Source: Conus ventricosus
Lineage: Eukaryota; Mollusca; Gastropoda; Neogastropoda; Conidae
NCBI GenBank assembly: GCA_018398815.1
Contig: CM031602.1
Location: 97,769,543 to 97,833,542, forward strand
DNA: 64,000 nucleotides
Reading direction: 5' to 3'
The translations under genes and the position numbers were made by a program. The notes beneath the pieces were generated by a model. It was not told the DNA's origin. It did no database searches and saw only the letters and a program-made list of their open reading frames with translations. Shown in pieces: positions 22,090 to 34,110 of this stretch; the stretch's first letter is position 1; the number at the start of each line of letters is the position of its first letter.

Positions 22090-22815
22090 TGGGAAGGGGA
22101 GGCATTATGAGCTGTGGGAAGGGGAGGCATTATGAGCTGTGGGAAGGGGAGGCATTATGAGCTGTGGGAAGGGGAGGCATTATGAGCTGTGGGAAGGGGA
22201 GGCATTATGAGCTGTGGGAAGGGGGAGGCATTATGAGCTGTGGGAAGGGGAGGCATTATGAGCTGTGGGAAGGGGAGGCATTATGAGCTGTGGGAAGGGG
22301 GAGGCATTATGAGCTGTGGGAAGGGGAGCATTATGAGCTGTGGGAAGGGAGCATTATGAGCTGTGGGAAGGGGAGGCATTATGAGCTGTGGGAAGGGGAG
22401 GCATTATGAGCTGTGGGAAGGGGAGGCATTATGAGCTGTGGGAAGGGGAGGCATTATGAGCTGTGGGAAGGGGAGGCATTATGAGCTGTGGGAAGGGGAG
22501 GCATTATGAGCTGTGGGAAGGGGGAGGCATTATGAGCTGTGGGAAGGGGAGGCATTATGAGCTGTGGGAAGGGGGAGGCATTATGAGCTGTGGGAAGGGG
22601 AGGCATTATGAGCTGTGGGAAGGGGAGGCATTATGAGCTGTGGGAAGGGGAGGCATTATGAGCTGTGGGAAGGGGAGGCATTATGAGCTGTGGGAAGGGG
22701 AGGCATTATGAGCTGTGGGAAGGGGAGGCATTATGAGCTGTGGGAGGGGAGGCATTATGAGCTGTGGGAAGGGGAGGCATTATGAGCTGTGGGAAGGGGA
22801 GGCATTATGAGCTGT
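22090..22815. repeat. 25-bp minisatellite, about 29 copies
   Basis: The unit is GGGAAGGGGAGGCATTATGA plus GCTGT. Copies are almost identical; differences are mainly in G-run length (GGGG versus GGGGG, or a dropped GG). The unit is G-rich on the + strand. Confidence 0.95.
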
Positions 22816-23119
22816 AAACTCAAAGATGACAAACCGTTTGTAAAATTGGTGTCTTTCTGTGGCCAGCCTATTTATGACATACCTGTAGCTTAAACTCTAT
22901 GTGGCCACAAAGGATTTTTCATTGTTTGGACTTCAACCCTACATGTGGGCATAACATAGCATGTACTGTACGTTAGTTCGCAACGTTGAACAGCAACCTT
23001 TGAAGTCTGCAGAACTTGGCATTATGTACATGTTGAACTTTCAGTACAACCTCAGCTGTGAAGCTTGGCAGTGAGCATCGATGATGCTGTGATGTCATGG
23101 CTGTGAACACTGTGGCAGC
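22816..23119. other. Intronic sequence, no gene recognised
   Basis: Unique sequence between the 25-bp array and the LINE RNase H fragment. The last part may already belong to that LINE, but I see no clear motif. Confidence 0.5.
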
Positions 23120-25620
23120 GGGACTCCATCCATGCATGTCATTCAGATACAGGCCTGCTTTGTCAGTACTGCAGGCTGTTACAAAATCCTCCAAACAAGG
23201 AACTCAGCTCCCTTGTTCCTGCCCTGGACATTCTGCAGCAGTCCACAGAGAACACCGTCATCCAGTGGATCCCCTCACACTGCAATATACATGGCAATGA
23301 GCAGTCCACAGAGAACACCGTCATCCAGTGGATCCCCTCACACTGCAATATACATGGCAATGAGCAGTCCACAGAGAACACCGTCATCCAGTGGATCCCC
23401 TCACACTGCAATATACATGGCAATGAGCAGTCCACAGAGAACACCGTCATCCAGTGGATCCCCTCACACTGCAATATATATGGCAATGAGCAGTCCACAG
23501 AGAACACCGTCATCCAGTGGATCCCCTCACACTGCAATATACATGGCAATGAGCAGTCCACAGAGAACACCGTCATCCAGTGGATCCCCTCACACTGCAA
23601 TATATATGGCAATGAGCAGTCCACAGAGAACACCGTCATCCAGTGGATCCCCTCACACTGCAATATATATGGCAATGGGCAGTCCACAGAGAACACCGTC
23701 ATCCAGTTGCGCCCCTCACACTGCCGTATATATGGCAATGAGCAGTCCACTGAGAACACCGTCATCCAGTGGATACCCTCACACTGCAATATATATGGCA
23801 ATGAGCAGTCCACTGAGAACACCGTCATCCAGTGGATCCCCTCACACTGCAATATATATGGCAATGAGCAGTCCACAGAGAACACCGTCATTCAGTGGAT
23901 CCCCTCACACTGCAATATATATGGCAATGAGCAGTCCACAGAGAACACCGTCATCCAGTGGATCCCCTCACACTGCAATATATATGGCAATGAGCAGTCC
24001 ACAGAGAACACCGTCATTCAGTGGATCCCCTCACACTGCAATATATATGGCAATGAGCAGTCCACAGAGAACACCGTCATTCAGTGGATCCCCTCACACT
24101 GCAATATATATGGCAATGAGCAGTCCACTGAGAACACCGTCATCCAGTGGATCCCCTCACACTGCAATATACATGGCAATGAGCAGTCCACAGAGAACAC
24201 CGTCATCCAGTGGATCCCCTCACACTGCAATATATATGGCAATGAGCAGTCCACAGAGTACACCGTCATTCAGTGGCTCCCCTCACACTGCAATATACAT
24301 GGCAATGAGCAGTCCACAGAGAACACCGTCATCCAGTGGATCCCCTCACACTGCAATATACATGGCAATGAGCAGTCCACAGAGAACACCGTCATCCAGT
24401 GGATCCCCTCACACTGCAATATATATGGCAATGAGCAGTCCACAGAGAACACCGTCATTCAGTGGATCACCTCACACTGCAATATATATGGCAATGAGCA
24501 GTCCACAGAGAACACCGTCATCCAGTGGATCCCCTCACACTGCAATATATATGGCAATGAGCAGTCCACAGAGAACACCGTCATTCAGTGGATCCCCTCA
24601 CACTGCAATATATATGGCAATGAGCAGTCCACAGAGAACACCGTCATTCAGTGGATCCCCTCACACTGCAATATATATGGCAATGAGCAGTCCACAGAGA
24701 ACACCGTCATTCAGTGGATCCCCTCACACTGCAGTATATATGGCAATGAACAGTCCACTGAGAACACCGTCACTCAGTGGATCCCCTCACACTGCAATAT
24801 ATATGGCAATGAGCAGTCCACTGAGAACACCGTCATTCAGTGGATCCCCTCACACTGCAATATACATGGCAATGAGCAGTCCACTGAGAACACCGTCATC
24901 CAGTGGATGCCCTCACACTGCAATATACATGGCAATGAGCAGTCCACAGAGAACACCGTCATTCAGTGGATCCCCTCACACTGCAATATACATGGCAATG
25001 AGCAGTCCACTGAGAACACCATCATCCAGTGGATACCCTCACACTGCAATATACATGGCAATGAGCAGTCCACAGAGAACACCGTCATCCAGTGGATCCC
25101 CTCACACTGCAATATACATGGCAATGAGCAGTCCACAGAGAACACCGTCATCCAATGGATCCCCTCACACTGCAATATACATGGCAATGAGCAGTCCACA
25201 GAGAACACCGTCATCCAGTGGATCCCCTCACACTGCAATATACATGGCAATGAGGAAGCTGACTAACAGGCAAAGGAAGGAGGACAGCAGCCCCATCTGG
25301 AGCAGGAAGTGTCCTTTGAAGAAACTAAAAGTATTATTAAGAAGATGCAGAAAAGAAGATGGCTTGAGCAGCACCCACACTTCAGTGCATACTACCTGCT
25401 GCCCAGACCAGACCAGGTAAGCATTGTGAGACTGAGGACAGGGCACTCCAGATTGAAACATCACATGTTCACAAAATTCCTCGTTGGCGAGTCTTCAAGT
25501 TGCCCATGCAGTACAGCCCCAATGACTTTGGAAAACTTCCTGCAGGACTGTCCAACACATAAAAATCTGGCCTGCCAAAACACTGATGAGGGGAAAGCTC
25601 TTTGGATCACTGGAGGGCCT
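23120..25620 (+). pseudogene. LINE RNase H and C-terminal fragment, internally expanded
   Basis: Before the array one frame reads NPPNKELSSLVPALDILQQ, typical RNase H helix sequence. The array follows, then GNEEAD, an in-frame TAA, and QAKEGGQ, which is the usual GNExAD-LAKEG site with Leu changed to stop. After it come VSIVRLRTGHSRLKHHMF and CPCSTAPMTLENFLQDCP, the post-RNase H Cys/His cluster of LINE ORF2. It is a truncated copy of a different LINE from the one at 9647. Confidence 0.82.
23237..25254. repeat. 63-bp minisatellite derived from LINE RNase H, 32 copies
   Basis: Each unit encodes QSTENTVIQWIPSHCNIHGNE in the LINE frame, i.e. the WIPSH...GNE motif carrying a conserved RNase H His. 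The unit is 21 codons and frames stay open throughout, in more than one phase and partly on the minus strand. Copies vary between CATGGC and TATGGC, ACAGAG and ACTGAG, and ATCC and ATTC. The long frames are a consequence of the repeat. Confidence 0.93.
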
Positions 25621-25927
25621 CCACCATACAGCAGTCTTCGTCAGTGCCTCTGGGGTTCCTGTCTGAGTGTACGAAGAAGAAGAAGACACAGGTCTACTTC
25701 CTGCAGACAGTTCATTCTTGGCCAACTCCTGTCACATGCATGCTCACATATATAACTGATGTACCCACCATGACATGGAGCATGCAACATTTCTGTATAA
25801 AATTGTGTTGCACTGAGCTTCTTGTCCCAGTGTGCAAAACCTGAACCCTTTGTGCGTCAGGTCTTGGAAGGGAGTGTGTAGAACTAGGCTGACCCTGTAT
25901 GAAATGTGAGGCTAATCACTGTTTCAG

Positions 25928-25988
25928 GTTCAGGATGAAATTCGCCTGCCTAAGACACAGGGCATTGCTGGACATGTGGCCACCACAG
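25928..25988 (+). CDS. PDE2A: PDE2 exon: GAF-B, GIAGHVATTG segment
   Basis: The acceptor is CACTGTTTCAG and the donor is ACAG|GTAGGA at 25989. It reads VQDEIRLPKTQGIAGHVATT plus the first base of a Gly codon. The QGIAGHVATTG stretch is near-identical across PDE2 proteins and lies in the cGMP pocket region. A second AG six bases downstream would give an in-frame start at 25934 and drop Val-Gln. Confidence 0.95.
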
Positions 25989-26039
25989 GTAGGAATGGGG
26001 AGATGGCTTTTGGGATTCTGGCATCTAATATGAACATGA

Positions 26040-26558
<519 letters not shown>

Positions 26559-26892
26559 TTTAGTGTGTGTGTGTGTATAGTCCACATGTATATGTGCTCA
26601 TATGTTTGTGCAGTAGTGTGCTGTTATCGCCCATTATTGAATGGCATCACACTGTATTGTATGATGTTATATTGCTGAAGGTCATGTCAGTACAGTTTTC
26701 CTGGGCTAAAGTACAGGCTGCCGTTCCCAGAGAGGGTTTTTGTTTTACCTACCAAAATGGGGATTCCTAGTAGGGCCAGGGACAGCTTTTGCTGCCATTA
26801 GATCTTTAACATATGTGAAATGAACGCTGCACACCTGAAAGACTAGAACTGGGGCACCATTCAGGTGAAGTGGAAAAAAAAACGAGAGAAAA

Positions 26893-26982
26893 ACTTGGCC
26901 CATGGGAGACTCAAACCATGGACCACAGCGGAATCCCTCACATCCAAGGGAAGTGCGTTAACCACTACACCATCTTCCCACC
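26893..26982 (-). repeat. tRNA-like sequence, probably a tRNA-derived SINE
   Basis: On the minus strand the 5' end has GATGGTGTAGTGGTTAACGC, a good polymerase III A box. About 45 bases later GGTTTGAGTCTCC resembles a B box, with a T-stem of CATGG pairing to CCATG. The acceptor stem does not pair, so it is unlikely to be a working tRNA. I cannot assign an anticodon with confidence. Confidence 0.55.
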
Positions 26983-27223
26983 TTGATTTCATGTGTGATA
27001 CTTGTAGTGTTCAAACATATGTATTGATCGTCATGTTTTTGAGGAAATCTGCTACCTTCACCTTTGTTATTCTGTTCAGTATAACTTGTAATGGTCAAGG
27101 GAGACAGTCTGCCTCCCTAAAGTCAAACTCAGTCGCCAGGATCTGTTGATTGTAATGAGGTATCACAGGGAAACCTCAGTAAAATTGCATTGTTCCACAT
27201 CAGAGGTGTACAGAAAGCATTAA

Positions 27224-28425
27224 CCCTCTTGCATTCGTTTCGCCTGTATCCGGCCACTGTGTTTGTCTCCCCTGCTATTTGTTCCGGCCGCAACCGGCCG
27301 TACGTGCCGCGTTACTTTCCCTCACACACTGCGACCTTGTTTTAAGTCAGGGCTGGCCAAAAATAAACGTGCATCCCTGAGAGGTGTCCAATGAAATCTT
27401 AGTAGTAGTATGGGGTGTGGGAAACAATTCATTCACAAAGACTAGGGTCGTGAACTGACCGCATTTCATTGCTGCAGACAGCATCGCCTTGTTTCTGAAA
27501 ATGGCGTCTGCTAGCGCTTCTACTGACGGCGATTTTTTGGATTATACAAAAGACTAGTTGGATGATATATTACAAGAAGTAGAAAGATATGAAAGAGAGG
27601 AGTTAAATGAAAGTGATGTGGATGTTTGAGAGGAAGACAAAGAAAGTGATGAAGATGATGATGCGCCTTTGTTTGCGTTTGCGTTTGTGACCACATGGCG
27701 ACCGGCGACTTCCGCACCCGTGTTTCAGCCTTTTGAGGAGGAGACTGGGCCAAATCATGATTTGCCAGACACGGCTACACCTCTGGATTATTTTTTTCTC
27801 TTCCATGGATCAAGAGTAGTGTTTACCATATTGGGGACATGTGACAGTGGTGACACTTAACTTCCTGCTGTGTGTGACCAGACACCACATTAGAGTGTAA
27901 ATAATGGATTTTACTTCTTTCTGTGACTGTATATTCCGTTGTTAAAAGTCGTTAAGTAGTGACAAACACACCTTTTAGGATGAAAAAAACCCTGTAAAGT
28001 TACCTGGCCGCATGTTTGAGTATGTGACAATCATATGACACTTAGTGACACCCCAAACTGGATTTACTGAACCAGGACTGCTGTTTTTAAGTTGAGGTAG
28101 GCCACCCTTTGATGATTTATACTAACAAATGCATGCCGACAATGTTATTGTCTGTCTGGTGTGTCATAGTAACATTGTCAACGTTTGATGTCCCATTGTT
28201 TTGTGACAAACAGGGTGACAATGACACCAACATGCATCCCAATGACATCTCTGCATTATGAAGTATGATGTATTAGAAGTTTGCATACTAAATTTGACAG
28301 CACTGCAGTGGAAACTTTGTCCACTACAGTCTTTCAAAGGCAGTAGGTGAGTTTTAGCTTAAATTTCTCAAAACAATACGAATACTAGGAGCAGTTCTAG
28401 GCTGGACAATGCAAATGCAAGAGGG
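27224..28425 (+). mobile_element. PiggyBac-like element relic (1202 bp) with TTAA duplication
   Basis: TTAA occurs at 27220-27223 and 28426-28429. The ends are CCCTCTTGCATT and AATGCAAGAGGG, perfect 12-bp inverted repeats. An ATG at about 27501 begins MASASASTDGDFLDYTKD, then a stop, an acidic stretch, and PFEEETGPNHDLPDTATPLD. The last is the recognisable start of the piggyBac DDE_Tnp_1_7 domain. The catalytic domain proper is missing, so it is non-autonomous. Confidence 0.93.
27501..27857 (+). pseudogene. PiggyBac transposase N-terminal fragment, broken
   Basis: After an initial MASASASTDGDF and two in-frame stops (near 27555 and 27627), the frame runs open to 27857. It includes an acidic KESDEDDDAP segment and QPFEEETGPNHDLPDTATPL, the conserved entry into the transposase domain. 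The sequence then diverges (FHGSRVVFTILGTC) and none of the catalytic Asp residues are present. It does not share close sequence with the piggyBac at 9994, so they are separate families. Confidence 0.8.
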
Positions 28426-28589
28426 TTAAGGTATCAGCTTTTGCTTTGTTATTTATTCATAGGAAATGGGAGATCATTTGCTTGACCATCTTGAGGACAT
28501 TATCATTGTTCTGGGTTTAATTCATCAACTAAGATGACCTTCCTGATGCTATCGATGCTGATTCCTGCTGGGGTTGATCATCAGCAGTG

Positions 28590-29704
28590 ACTGTCAGGGC
28601 ACTGTCATGTCCTCATTGTCAGTTGTGGTGACAGACAGGGCACTGTCATGTCCTCATTGTCAGTTGTGGTGACAGTCAGGGCACTGTCATGTCCTCATTG
28701 TCAGTTGTGGTGACAGTCAGGGCACTGTCATGTCCTCATTGTCAGTTGTGGTGACAGTCAGTGCACTGCCATGTCCTTATTGTCAGTTGTGGTGACAGTC
28801 AGGGTACTGCCATGTCCTCGTTGTCAGTTGTGGTGACAGTCAGGGCACCGCCATGTCCTCGTTGTTAGTTATAGTGACAGTCAGGGCACTGCCATGTCCT
28901 CATCGTCAGTTATAGTGACAGTCAGTGCACTGCCATGTCCTCATTGTGGTGACAGTCAGTGCAATGCCATGTGCTCATTGTCAGTTGTTGTGACAGTCAG
29001 GGCACTGCCATGTCCTCATTGTCAGTTGTGGTGACAGGGCACTGCCATGTCCTCATTGTCAGTTATAGTGACAGTCAGGGCACCGCCATGTCCTCGTTGT
29101 CAGTCGTGGTGACAGTCAGTGCACTGCCATGTCCTCATTGTCAGTTATAGTGACAGTCAGGGCACCGCCATGTCCTCGTTGTCAGTTGTGGTGACAGTCA
29201 GGGCACTGCCATGTCCTCATTGTCAGTTGTGGTGACAGTCAGTGCACTGCCATGTCCTCATTGTCAGTTGGGGTTGACAGGGCACTGCCATGTCCTCATT
29301 GTCAGTTGGGGTTGACAGGGCACTGCCATGTCCTCGTTGTCAGTTGTGGTGACAGTCAGGGCACTGCCATGTCCTCATTGTCAGTTGTGGTGACAGTCAG
29401 TGCACTGCCATGTCCTCATTGTCAGTTGGGGTTGACAGGGCACTGCCATGTCCTCATTGTCAGTTGGGGTTGACAGGGCACTGCCATGTCCTCATTGTCA
29501 GTTGGGGTTGACAGGGCACTGCCATGTCCTCATTGTCAGTTGGGGTTGACAGGGCACTGCCATGTCCTCATTGTCAGTTGGGGTTGACAGGGCACTGCCA
29601 TGTCCTCATTGTCAGTTGGGGTTGACAGGGCACTGCCATGTCCTCATTGTCAGTTGGGGTTGACAGGGCACTGCCATGTCCTCATTGTCAGTTGGGGTTG
29701 ACAG
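28590..29704. repeat. 37-41-bp minisatellite, about 28 copies, ending at an exon acceptor
   Basis: Units contain GGCACTGCCATGTCCTCATT followed by GTCAGTT. Left-hand copies carry GTGGTGACAGTCAG and right-hand copies GGGGTTGACAG. The final unit's TTGACAG is the splice acceptor of the exon at 29705, so the acceptor-like CAG|GG is present in each right-hand copy. Confidence 0.94.
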
Positions 29705-29786
29705 GGACTTTGCTGAACATCAAGGATGCCTATGCACACCCCCTGTTCTACAGAGGAATTGATGATTCCACTGGCTTCAGAACCAG
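29705..29786 (+). CDS. PDE2A: PDE2 exon: GAF-B, [14 protein letters not shown] segment
   Basis: The acceptor is GGGGTTGACAG and the donor is CCAG|GTACAG at 29787. Two bases complete the Gly codon begun at 25988, then [17 protein letters not shown] and IDDSTGFRT follow, with AG left for an Arg codon. This segment is almost invariant in PDE2. The acceptor has a poor pyrimidine tract because it is the last unit of a minisatellite. Confidence 0.95.
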
Positions 29787-30064
29787 GTACAGTTGATGCT
29801 CTGTGTGTTGAGTTTCTGATTTTCTCTCGGTCTGTGTCTGTCTTTGTGTACTTGGAACAGGATTTTTTTTTACCCTCTAGTCTTTGTTTAATAAATGGAT
29901 GTTAATTTTAATTCCAGAGGTTTTATGATCAACACAGCTTAAGTTGTCATGAGAATGAGTCTTCCTCTTGCTGTCTCTCTGTCTCTCTCGCTGTTATTGT
30001 GTGTATGTGTTTGTGTCTGTCTTTGTGTCTGTTTCTTTGTCTCTCAATCTTTGTCTCTGTTTCT

Positions 30065-30071
30065 GTTGCTC

Positions 30072-30122
<51 letters not shown>
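30065..30122. repeat. CT microsatellite
   Basis: (CT)n with few interruptions. Confidence 0.93.
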
Positions 30123-30125
<3 letters not shown>

Positions 30126-30189
30126 GGGGGTCACATGGTTTGATACGAAGCGACAGGGCGCCATTTGTCTGAGCTGCAAAAATCATTTT

Positions 30190-31080
30190 CGATGATTCTA
30201 TAACAACTCCAGTTACTGGACTTTCAGCAACTGTGGAGACAGCCCTGAGCATCCTGCTAACCGAGAACACAGTGTCAAGCTGGAAAATTGCAGGTGAAGG
30301 CAGCAACACCGTCGTCGTATTACGACTGAAGCCAGCCGTCCCTGTCAAAACAACAATGGTGGATCCCATCTTGAATCGGGGAGCACTAGTCCAATATTAC
30401 AGAAAGAGACCGCCCAGCCAGGTGCACCGTGATCAGGAACGAGCAAAGCAGCAAAATACATGGCTTGAACAGCTTGGTGTTCACAACGGAAACGCTTGTG
30501 TAGTCAATGAAATGGCCTTGTTTGACACAGAATCTGAAGATCACAGTACACAGTGCACTACACAGAATGTCACTGAACACATCAAGCCTACGGATGTTGA
30601 CAGCGAGCCTGACACATCTTCAGCCTGTGTACTCCTACCAGTCTGAGTGCGACATTATGAAACAGGAGATCCAGCACTCGTGCATTCTATGGACAGAATG
30701 GTGGCAGGCTTTGATACGGAGGTGGTGAAGGATTATTTGCCATTTTGACTGATCGGCAAGTTCAGAGACGGTTGAGAGATAAGCACAGAAACATAGCATT
30801 CCAAAAAATCATGCTTCATCAGTCAGATGGCATGGGTGTGTTACTGTGCAAATCGGATGACATCGTTTTTGAGTTCGCCTGCAATCTGAGTTTGGAGGAC
30901 GACTGTTAGTTCTGGTTTGTCAAGCAGGAACGCAAGAACATGTCAGCAGAAGAACGTGTTAAAGAAACCCACCTGCGTAAAGGAAGACGTGCCAGCAACA
31001 CACAATACACAGAGATACAAGCACGTGCTCTACGGCGGTTGCACGCTCTCCTCGGCCTGATCCAGTTCTACCTGGGGTGA
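30190..31080 (+). pseudogene. Unrecognised degraded ORF, possibly from a mobile element
   Basis: A frame through 30646 reads SSWKIAGEGSNTVVVLRLKP and then YYRKRPPSQVHRDQERAKQQ, a rather conserved-looking N-terminal domain. After a stop and a frame shift the next part resumes at about 30720: LFAILTDRQVQRRLRDKHRN, then one TAG at about 30908, then ERVKETHLRKGRRASNTQYT to TGA at 31080. I half-recognise the SSWxI...TVVLRL...RDxxRAE pattern from uncharacterised invertebrate proteins that are often repetitive in genomes, but I cannot name it. The intronic position and broken frames argue for a relic. Confidence 0.5.
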
Positions 31081-31462
31081 CAGTCCTCCCCTGGACAAAA
31101 TGTACACAAATACCAGAGACAGTTTGTCCTTCAAGACTTTGTCATGTAATGTTTAAAAAAGAAATACATTGCTGTGGTTTCCTTGTCAATGATAGTATGT
31201 CGTGTTTTGTCAATGTGCATCGTGCCGACTTGCTTAAGGAGCTGTACAGCTTAATAGCAATAAAATTCGTTCATTTGTTGGTTCGTTCATTCTCTCTCTC
31301 TTTATATTCTCACCCCCTCCCATTAACTCCGGTACAAGAATTCTCCAGTTGCAGGTGTGGGTCTTTGGGTACCTGTGTGTGTGTCGACTGCTTAGTTGGG
31401 ATTTTGGAGCATGATGGATGTACATCAATTCATAATGGCTTTTCCCCTTTCTTTGTCCACAG

Positions 31463-31497
31463 AAATATCCTGTGTTTTCCAATCAAAGATGAGGAAG
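31463..31497 (+). CDS. PDE2A: PDE2 exon: GAF-B, NILCFPIKDE microexon
   Basis: The acceptor is CTTTGTCCACAG and the donor is GAAG|GTTAGT at 31498. At 35 nt it is the smallest exon here. One base completes Arg, then NILCFPIKDEE is read, and one base starts Gly. NILCFPIK is a hallmark GAF-B strand of PDE2. Phases match both neighbours. Confidence 0.94.
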
Positions 31498-31663
31498 GTT
31501 AGTGATTTTATTTGTTCTTTTTTTATTGTGATTTATTGCTTTAGAATTCATCTTTGTTGTATTATATGATCGTGTTGTTATACCCCATTGATTGATTTTT
31601 AAATCATTTAAAAACGTTTCACAGTTTGTAAAATCTTTTTTTTATTTTTGGGTCACTTCGCAT

Positions 31664-33508
31664 GACCTGTAACAGTTCCCCACCCTCTCCCCTCACCTTC
31701 CCATCCACCTCATCTTCCACATACCTACATAGCTACCAACCCTCCAAAAAGTTCCCCACCCTCTCCCATCACCTTCCCATCCACCCTCATCTTCCACATA
31801 CCTACCTACATAGCTACCAACCCTCCAACAGTTCCCCACCCTCTCCCATCACCTTCCCATCCACCCTCATCTTCCACATACCTACCTACATAGCTACCAA
31901 CCCTCCAACAGTTCCCACCCTCTCCCATCACCTTCCCATCCACCCTCATCTTCCACATACCTACATAGCTACCAACCCTCCAACAGTTCCCCACCCTCTC
32001 CCATCACCTTCCCATCCACCCTCATCTTCCACATACCTACATAGCTGCCAACCCTCCAACAGTTCCCCACCCTCTCCCATCACCTTCCCATCCACCCTCA
32101 TCTTCCACATACCTACAGAGCTGCCAACCCTCCAACAGTTCCCCACCCTCTCCCATCACCTTCCCATCCACCTCATCTTCCACATACCTACAGAGCTGCC
32201 AACCCTCCAACAGTTCCCCACCCTCTCCCATCACCTTCCCATCCACCCTCATCTTCCACATACCTACATAGCTACCAACCCTCCAACAGTTCCCCACCCT
32301 TTCCCATCACCTTCCCATCCACCCTCATCTTCCACATACCTACATAGCTACCAACCCTCCAACAGTTCCCCACCCTCTCCCATCACCTTCCATCCACCCT
32401 CATCTTCCACATACCTACATAGCTACCAACCCTCCAACAGTTCCCCACCCTCTCCCATCACCTTCCCATCCACCCTCATCTTCCACATACCTACAGAGCT
32501 GCCAACCCTCCAACAGTTCCCCACCCTCTCCCATCACCTTCCCATCCACCTCATCTTCCACATACCTACAGAGCTGCCAACCCTCCAACAGTTCCCCACC
32601 CTCTCCCATCACCTTCCCATCCACCCTCATCTTCCACATACCTACAGAGCTGCCAACCCTCCAACAGTTCCCCACCCTCTCCCATCACCTTCCCATCCAC
32701 CCTCATCTTCCACATACCTACAGAGCTACCAACCTCCAACTGTTCCCCACCCTCTCCCATCACCTTCCCATCCTGATCCACCCTCATCTTCCACATACCT
32801 ATAGAGCTACCAACCCTCCAACAGTTCCCCACCCTCTCCCATCACCTTCCCATCCACCCTCATCTTCCACATACCTACAGAGCTACCAACCCTCCAACAG
32901 TTCCCCACCCTCTCCCCTCACCTTCCCATCAACCCTCATCTTCCACATACCTACAGAGCTGCCAACCCACCAACAGTTCCCCACCCTCTCCCCTCACCTT
33001 CCCATCCACCCTCATCTTCCACATACCTACAGAGCTACCAACCTCCAACTGTTCCCCACCCTCTCCCATCACCTTCCCATCACCCTCATCTTCCACATAC
33101 CTACAGAGCTGCCAACCCTCCAACAGTTCCCCACCCTCTCCCATCACCTTCCCATCCACCCTCATCTTCCACATACCTACAGAGCTACCAACCTCCAACT
33201 GTTCCCACCCTCTCCCATCACCTTCCCATCCACCCTCATCTTCCACATACCTACAGAGCTACCAACCTCCAACTGTTCCCCACCCTCTCCCATCACCTTC
33301 CCATCCTGATCCACCCTCATCTTCCACATACCTATAGAGCTACCAACCCTCCAACAGTTCCCCACCCTCTCCCCTCACCTTCCCATCACCCTCATCTTCC
33401 ACATACCTACAGAGCTGCCAACCCTCCAACAGTTCCCCACCCTCTCCCATCACCTTCCCATCCACCCTCATCTTCCACATACCTACAGAGCTGCCAACCC
33501 ACCAAACT
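31664..33508. repeat. ~76-bp minisatellite, about 24 copies
   Basis: Units contain CCAACCCTCCAACAGTTCCC followed by CACCCTCTCCCATCACC and end with CATACCTACATAGCTA or ACAGAGCTG. Small indels shift the frame between copies. The array is strongly pyrimidine-rich on the + strand. Confidence 0.95.
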
Positions 33509-33923
33509 TTTTTTTTAGAATTATACTGAAGTTGACATTGTTCCTGAAACCTCAAATTCAGTGGAAAAAAATCCAGAATTTCAAAAAAATATGTTTGAAA
33601 ATGTGAGACATAGGTCATTTTTGAAAAGGGGCACCAGAATAAAGCCCAAACGATACGTGATTGTTGTCAATTGTATGTATGGAAAATGCATTTTCTTTTT
33701 AAACCCTTCATTTGTCAGCTGAACACAAGGGGGTCAGAAACGTTTTCAGTCAAAAACGGGAAAGTCCCCTCTCCAGCCCACCCCACCCCTTTATCCCAAG
33801 GTTCCAGAATTTGACTCTGAAAGACTGCCAGCTGTGCATCCACTCAGCCCAGAGGAGGATGAATTCAGATGTGGCAAACCCCAGCTGAGGTCAGCGTGGA
33901 CTGTGTGTGTTGTGTGTGTCCAG

Positions 33924-34039
33924 GAGTGGTGCTCGGTGTGGCCCAGCTGTGCAACAAGAAGACAGGCACCTACTTCACCACCTTTGATGAAGACATTGCC
34001 TCCGCCTTCGCCGTCTACTGCTGCATCAGCATCAGTCAT
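33924..34039 (+). CDS. PDE2A: PDE2 exon: GAF-B end with NKFDE motif
   Basis: The acceptor is TGTGTGTCCAG and the donor is CAT|GTAGGT at 34040. Two bases complete Gly, then VVLGVAQLCNKKTGTYFTTF followed by DEDIASAFAVYCCISISH, ending in phase 0. The NK-x5-F-x3-DE motif (NKKTGTY-F-TTF-DE) that GAF domains use to bind cyclic nucleotide is intact, which suggests cGMP-responsive GAF-B. Confidence 0.96.
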
Positions 34040-34110
34040 GTAGGTGGACCTGGGGGCCAGTTGCTTTTTATGCCTGTGCTGGTTTGTTTGTGGCACAAGC
34101 AGATGTTTTT

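Noticed and set aside
23132..25420. A 762-residue SPQRTPSSSGSPHTAIYMAM repeat protein
   Set aside because: This is a shifted frame of the LINE RNase H minisatellite. The biologically meaningful frame is the WIPSHCNIHGNE one.
26893..26982. Functional tRNA gene
   Set aside because: A- and B-box-like sequences are present, but the acceptor stem does not pair and no clear anticodon loop can be set, so a SINE-type relic is more likely.
31664..33508. Proline/serine-rich 380-residue protein
   Set aside because: This is the translation of the 76-bp minisatellite. Unit-length changes break the frame and no start or domain supports it.
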